DNA of 64,000 nucleotides from Allobosea caraganae (GTDB lineage Bacteria > Pseudomonadota > Alphaproteobacteria > Rhizobiales > Beijerinckiaceae): NCBI RefSeq assembly GCF_003351345.1, contig NZ_QQTO01000021.1, forward strand, positions 248,001 through 312,000, in the 5' to 3' direction. This document shows, in pieces, positions 62,760 to 64,000 of the stretch. How positions within the stretch are numbered: the first letter of the stretch is position 1; each line of letters opens with the position of its first letter. The notes below the pieces were generated by a model that ran no database searches, had not been told where the DNA came from, and saw only the letters and a program-made list of their open reading frames with translations. A program made the position numbers and the translations under genes.

Positions 62760-63938
62760 TCAGGAGGCGAGCGCTAGGTCGGGACTGGTGGTGCTGATGC
62801 GCGCCGTCGGCGACAGGATGGTGCCGCCGCCGAGGACGCGGGCGCCGGGGCGGGCATTCTCGTAGATCACGCAGGCCTGGCCGGGCGAGACGCCCTCCTC
62901 TTCGCCCGCCAGCACGACCTTGAGGCCGGCCTCGTCGCGCAGCAGCCTGGCTTCGCGCGGGGCGCGGGTCGAGCGCACGCGCACGGCGATGTCGAGCCCA
63001 TCCTCCGGCAGCGCGTCGGGGGCGACGTCGCCGAGCCAGTTGAGGTCGCGCAGCCTGATCTCGCGGATGCCGAGCGCCTCGCGCGGGCCGACGATGACGC
63101 GGGCCGCGTCGGCATCGAGCCGGAGCACGTAGAGCGGCTCGGCGGCGCTGAGGCCCAGGCCCTTGCGCTGGCCGACCGTGTAGCGCAGCACGCCCTCGTG
63201 GCGGCCGAGCACCCGGCCGTCGAGATGGACGATCTCGCCGGGGCGGGCGGCGCCGGGCTTCAGCCGCTCGATCACGTCGGCATAGCGGCCGTTCGGGACG
63301 AAGCAGATGTCCTGGCTGTCGGGCTTGTCGGCAATGGCGAGGCCGAGTTCGGCGGCGAGCGCGCGGGTCTGCGTCTTGTCGATCTCGCCGAGCGGGAAGC
63401 GCAGCAGGTCGAGCTGCTCCTGCGTCGTCGCATAGAGGAAATAGCTCTGGTCGCGGTTCTCGTCGGCGGCGCGGAACAGGCCGCGATGGCCGTTCGCGAG
63501 CGCGCGGCTGCTGACATAGTGACCGGTCGCCAATGCGTCGGCGCCGAGCTCGCGGGCGAGGCCGAGCAGATCGCGGAACTTCACGGTGCGATTGCACTCG
63601 ACGCAGGGGATCGGCGTCTCGCCGGCGAGGTAGCTTTCGGCGAAGCGCTCGATCACGGCGTCGCGGAAGCGGCTCTCATAGTCGAGCACGTAATGCGGGA
63701 TGTCGATCGCCTCGGCGACGCGGCGGGCATCGTGGATGTCCTGCCCGGCGCAGCAGGCCCCGGCGCGATGCACGGCGGCGCCGTGATCGTAGAGCTGCAA
63801 GGTGACGCCGATGACGTCATAGCCCGCACGCTTCAGCAGGGCCGCGACCACCGAGGAATCGACGCCGCCCGACATCGCCGCGACGACGCGCGTGGCCGCG
63901 GGCGGCTTGGCGATGTCGAGGGAGTTGAGCGCGGTCAT
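62760..63938 (-). CDS. mnmA: tRNA-specific 2-thiouridylase
   Basis: Adds the 2-thio group to U34 of Lys, Glu and Gln tRNAs; cytosolic, 392 residues. N-terminal PP-loop [14 protein letters not shown], catalytic cysteine in [32 protein letters not shown] and the second cysteine in [11 protein letters not shown]. The C-terminal beta-barrel is [13 protein letters not shown] to LARIS-type end (TARISTTSP). The ATG is the only good start. A core housekeeping gene that closes the window. Confidence 0.96.
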   Translation of the reverse strand: MTALNSLDIAKPPAATRVVAAMSGGVDSSVVAALLKRAGYDVIGVTLQLYDHGAAVHRAGACCAGQDIHDARRVAEAIDIPHYVLDYESRFRDAVIERFAESYLAGETPIPCVECNRTVKFRDLLGLARELGADALATGHYVSSRALANGHRGLFRAADENRDQSYFLYATTQEQLDLLRFPLGEIDKTQTRALAAELGLAIADKPDSQDICFVPNGRYADVIERLKPGAARPGEIVHLDGRVLGRHEGVLRYTVGQRKGLGLSAAEPLYVLRLDADAARVIVGPREALGIREIRLRDLNWLGDVAPDALPEDGLDIAVRVRSTRAPREARLLRDEAGLKVVLAGEEEGVSPGQACVIYENARPGARVLGGGTILSPTARISTTSPDLALAS

Positions 63939-64000
63939 GAGGGGCGGGGCGGTCCGGTTAAAAAACGGTATGTGGCGGCTCTATACCGGCTTTGCCAGAA

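Overview
The window reads as chromosome of a GC-rich alphaproteobacterium. The best fit is the Hyphomicrobiales (a Bosea- or Methylobacterium-like organism). The grounds are codon use, three GntR-family regulators plus a UTRA-type GntR, orphan Bug-type and TRAP binding proteins, a NodPQ-like sulfate activation pair, and intergenic palindromes of the type common in this order. The genus is inference; no rRNA is present. The only RNA gene seen is one tRNA-Met(CAU).

0-15.4 kb is mixed core and accessory DNA. It holds the 3' end of a two-ATPase oligopeptide ABC protein, a secreted class C beta-lactamase-like hydrolase with a PAN-type tail, LuxR-type regulators, a PfkB sugar kinase divergent from a GntR/UTRA regulator, a DUF3137-LemA pair, three small secreted proteins, and a membrane Ser/Thr kinase with a periplasmic TPR region convergent with an ECF sigma factor of the kinase-linked type. 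A metallophosphoesterase overlaps a family 5 peptide-type binding protein.

15.4-24.3 kb holds two neighbouring catabolic cassettes for sugar acids or similar hydroxy acids. Cassette 1 has an IlvD/Edd dehydratase with the cysteines of L-arabinonate dehydratase, a DapA-family lyase, a GntR-FCD regulator, a divergent Bug binding protein and an RraA-family protein. Cassette 2 has an enolase-superfamily dehydratase, a GntR-FCD regulator and a divergent Bug binding protein. Perfect palindromes lie in both divergent promoter regions and are likely operators.

24.3-47 kb is a surface polysaccharide locus. A UDP-HexNAc dehydrogenase and two rhamnose-type assembly proteins lead into rmlBDAC (dTDP-L-rhamnose). 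Then come cysD and a cysN-cysC fusion (PAPS supply), a DUF2793 spike-like protein, and a long minus-strand operon: PAPS sulfotransferase with coiled-coil tail, 992-residue three-module glycosyltransferase, NAD-dependent epimerase, Wzm/Wzt exporter, DegT aminotransferase, GT-A-like protein and hexapeptide acyltransferase. Together they predict a rhamnose-containing, probably sulfated and acylated polysaccharide exported by an ABC transporter. Several genes are AT-rich, and the Wzt tail differs in composition from its ATPase, which points to horizontal exchange. A near-identical 80-bp repeat lies at 27.2 kb and at 61.6 kb, around most of this region.

47-64 kb returns to GC-rich DNA: a TRAP transporter operon with an amidohydrolase, a UDP-glucuronate 4-epimerase, a Sel1-repeat protein and a CorA transporter. 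Two decayed IS3-family elements flank a methyltransferase, followed by an AlgI/AlgJ-like O-acetylation pair. The window ends with tRNA-Met, a PmtA-like methyltransferase and mnmA.
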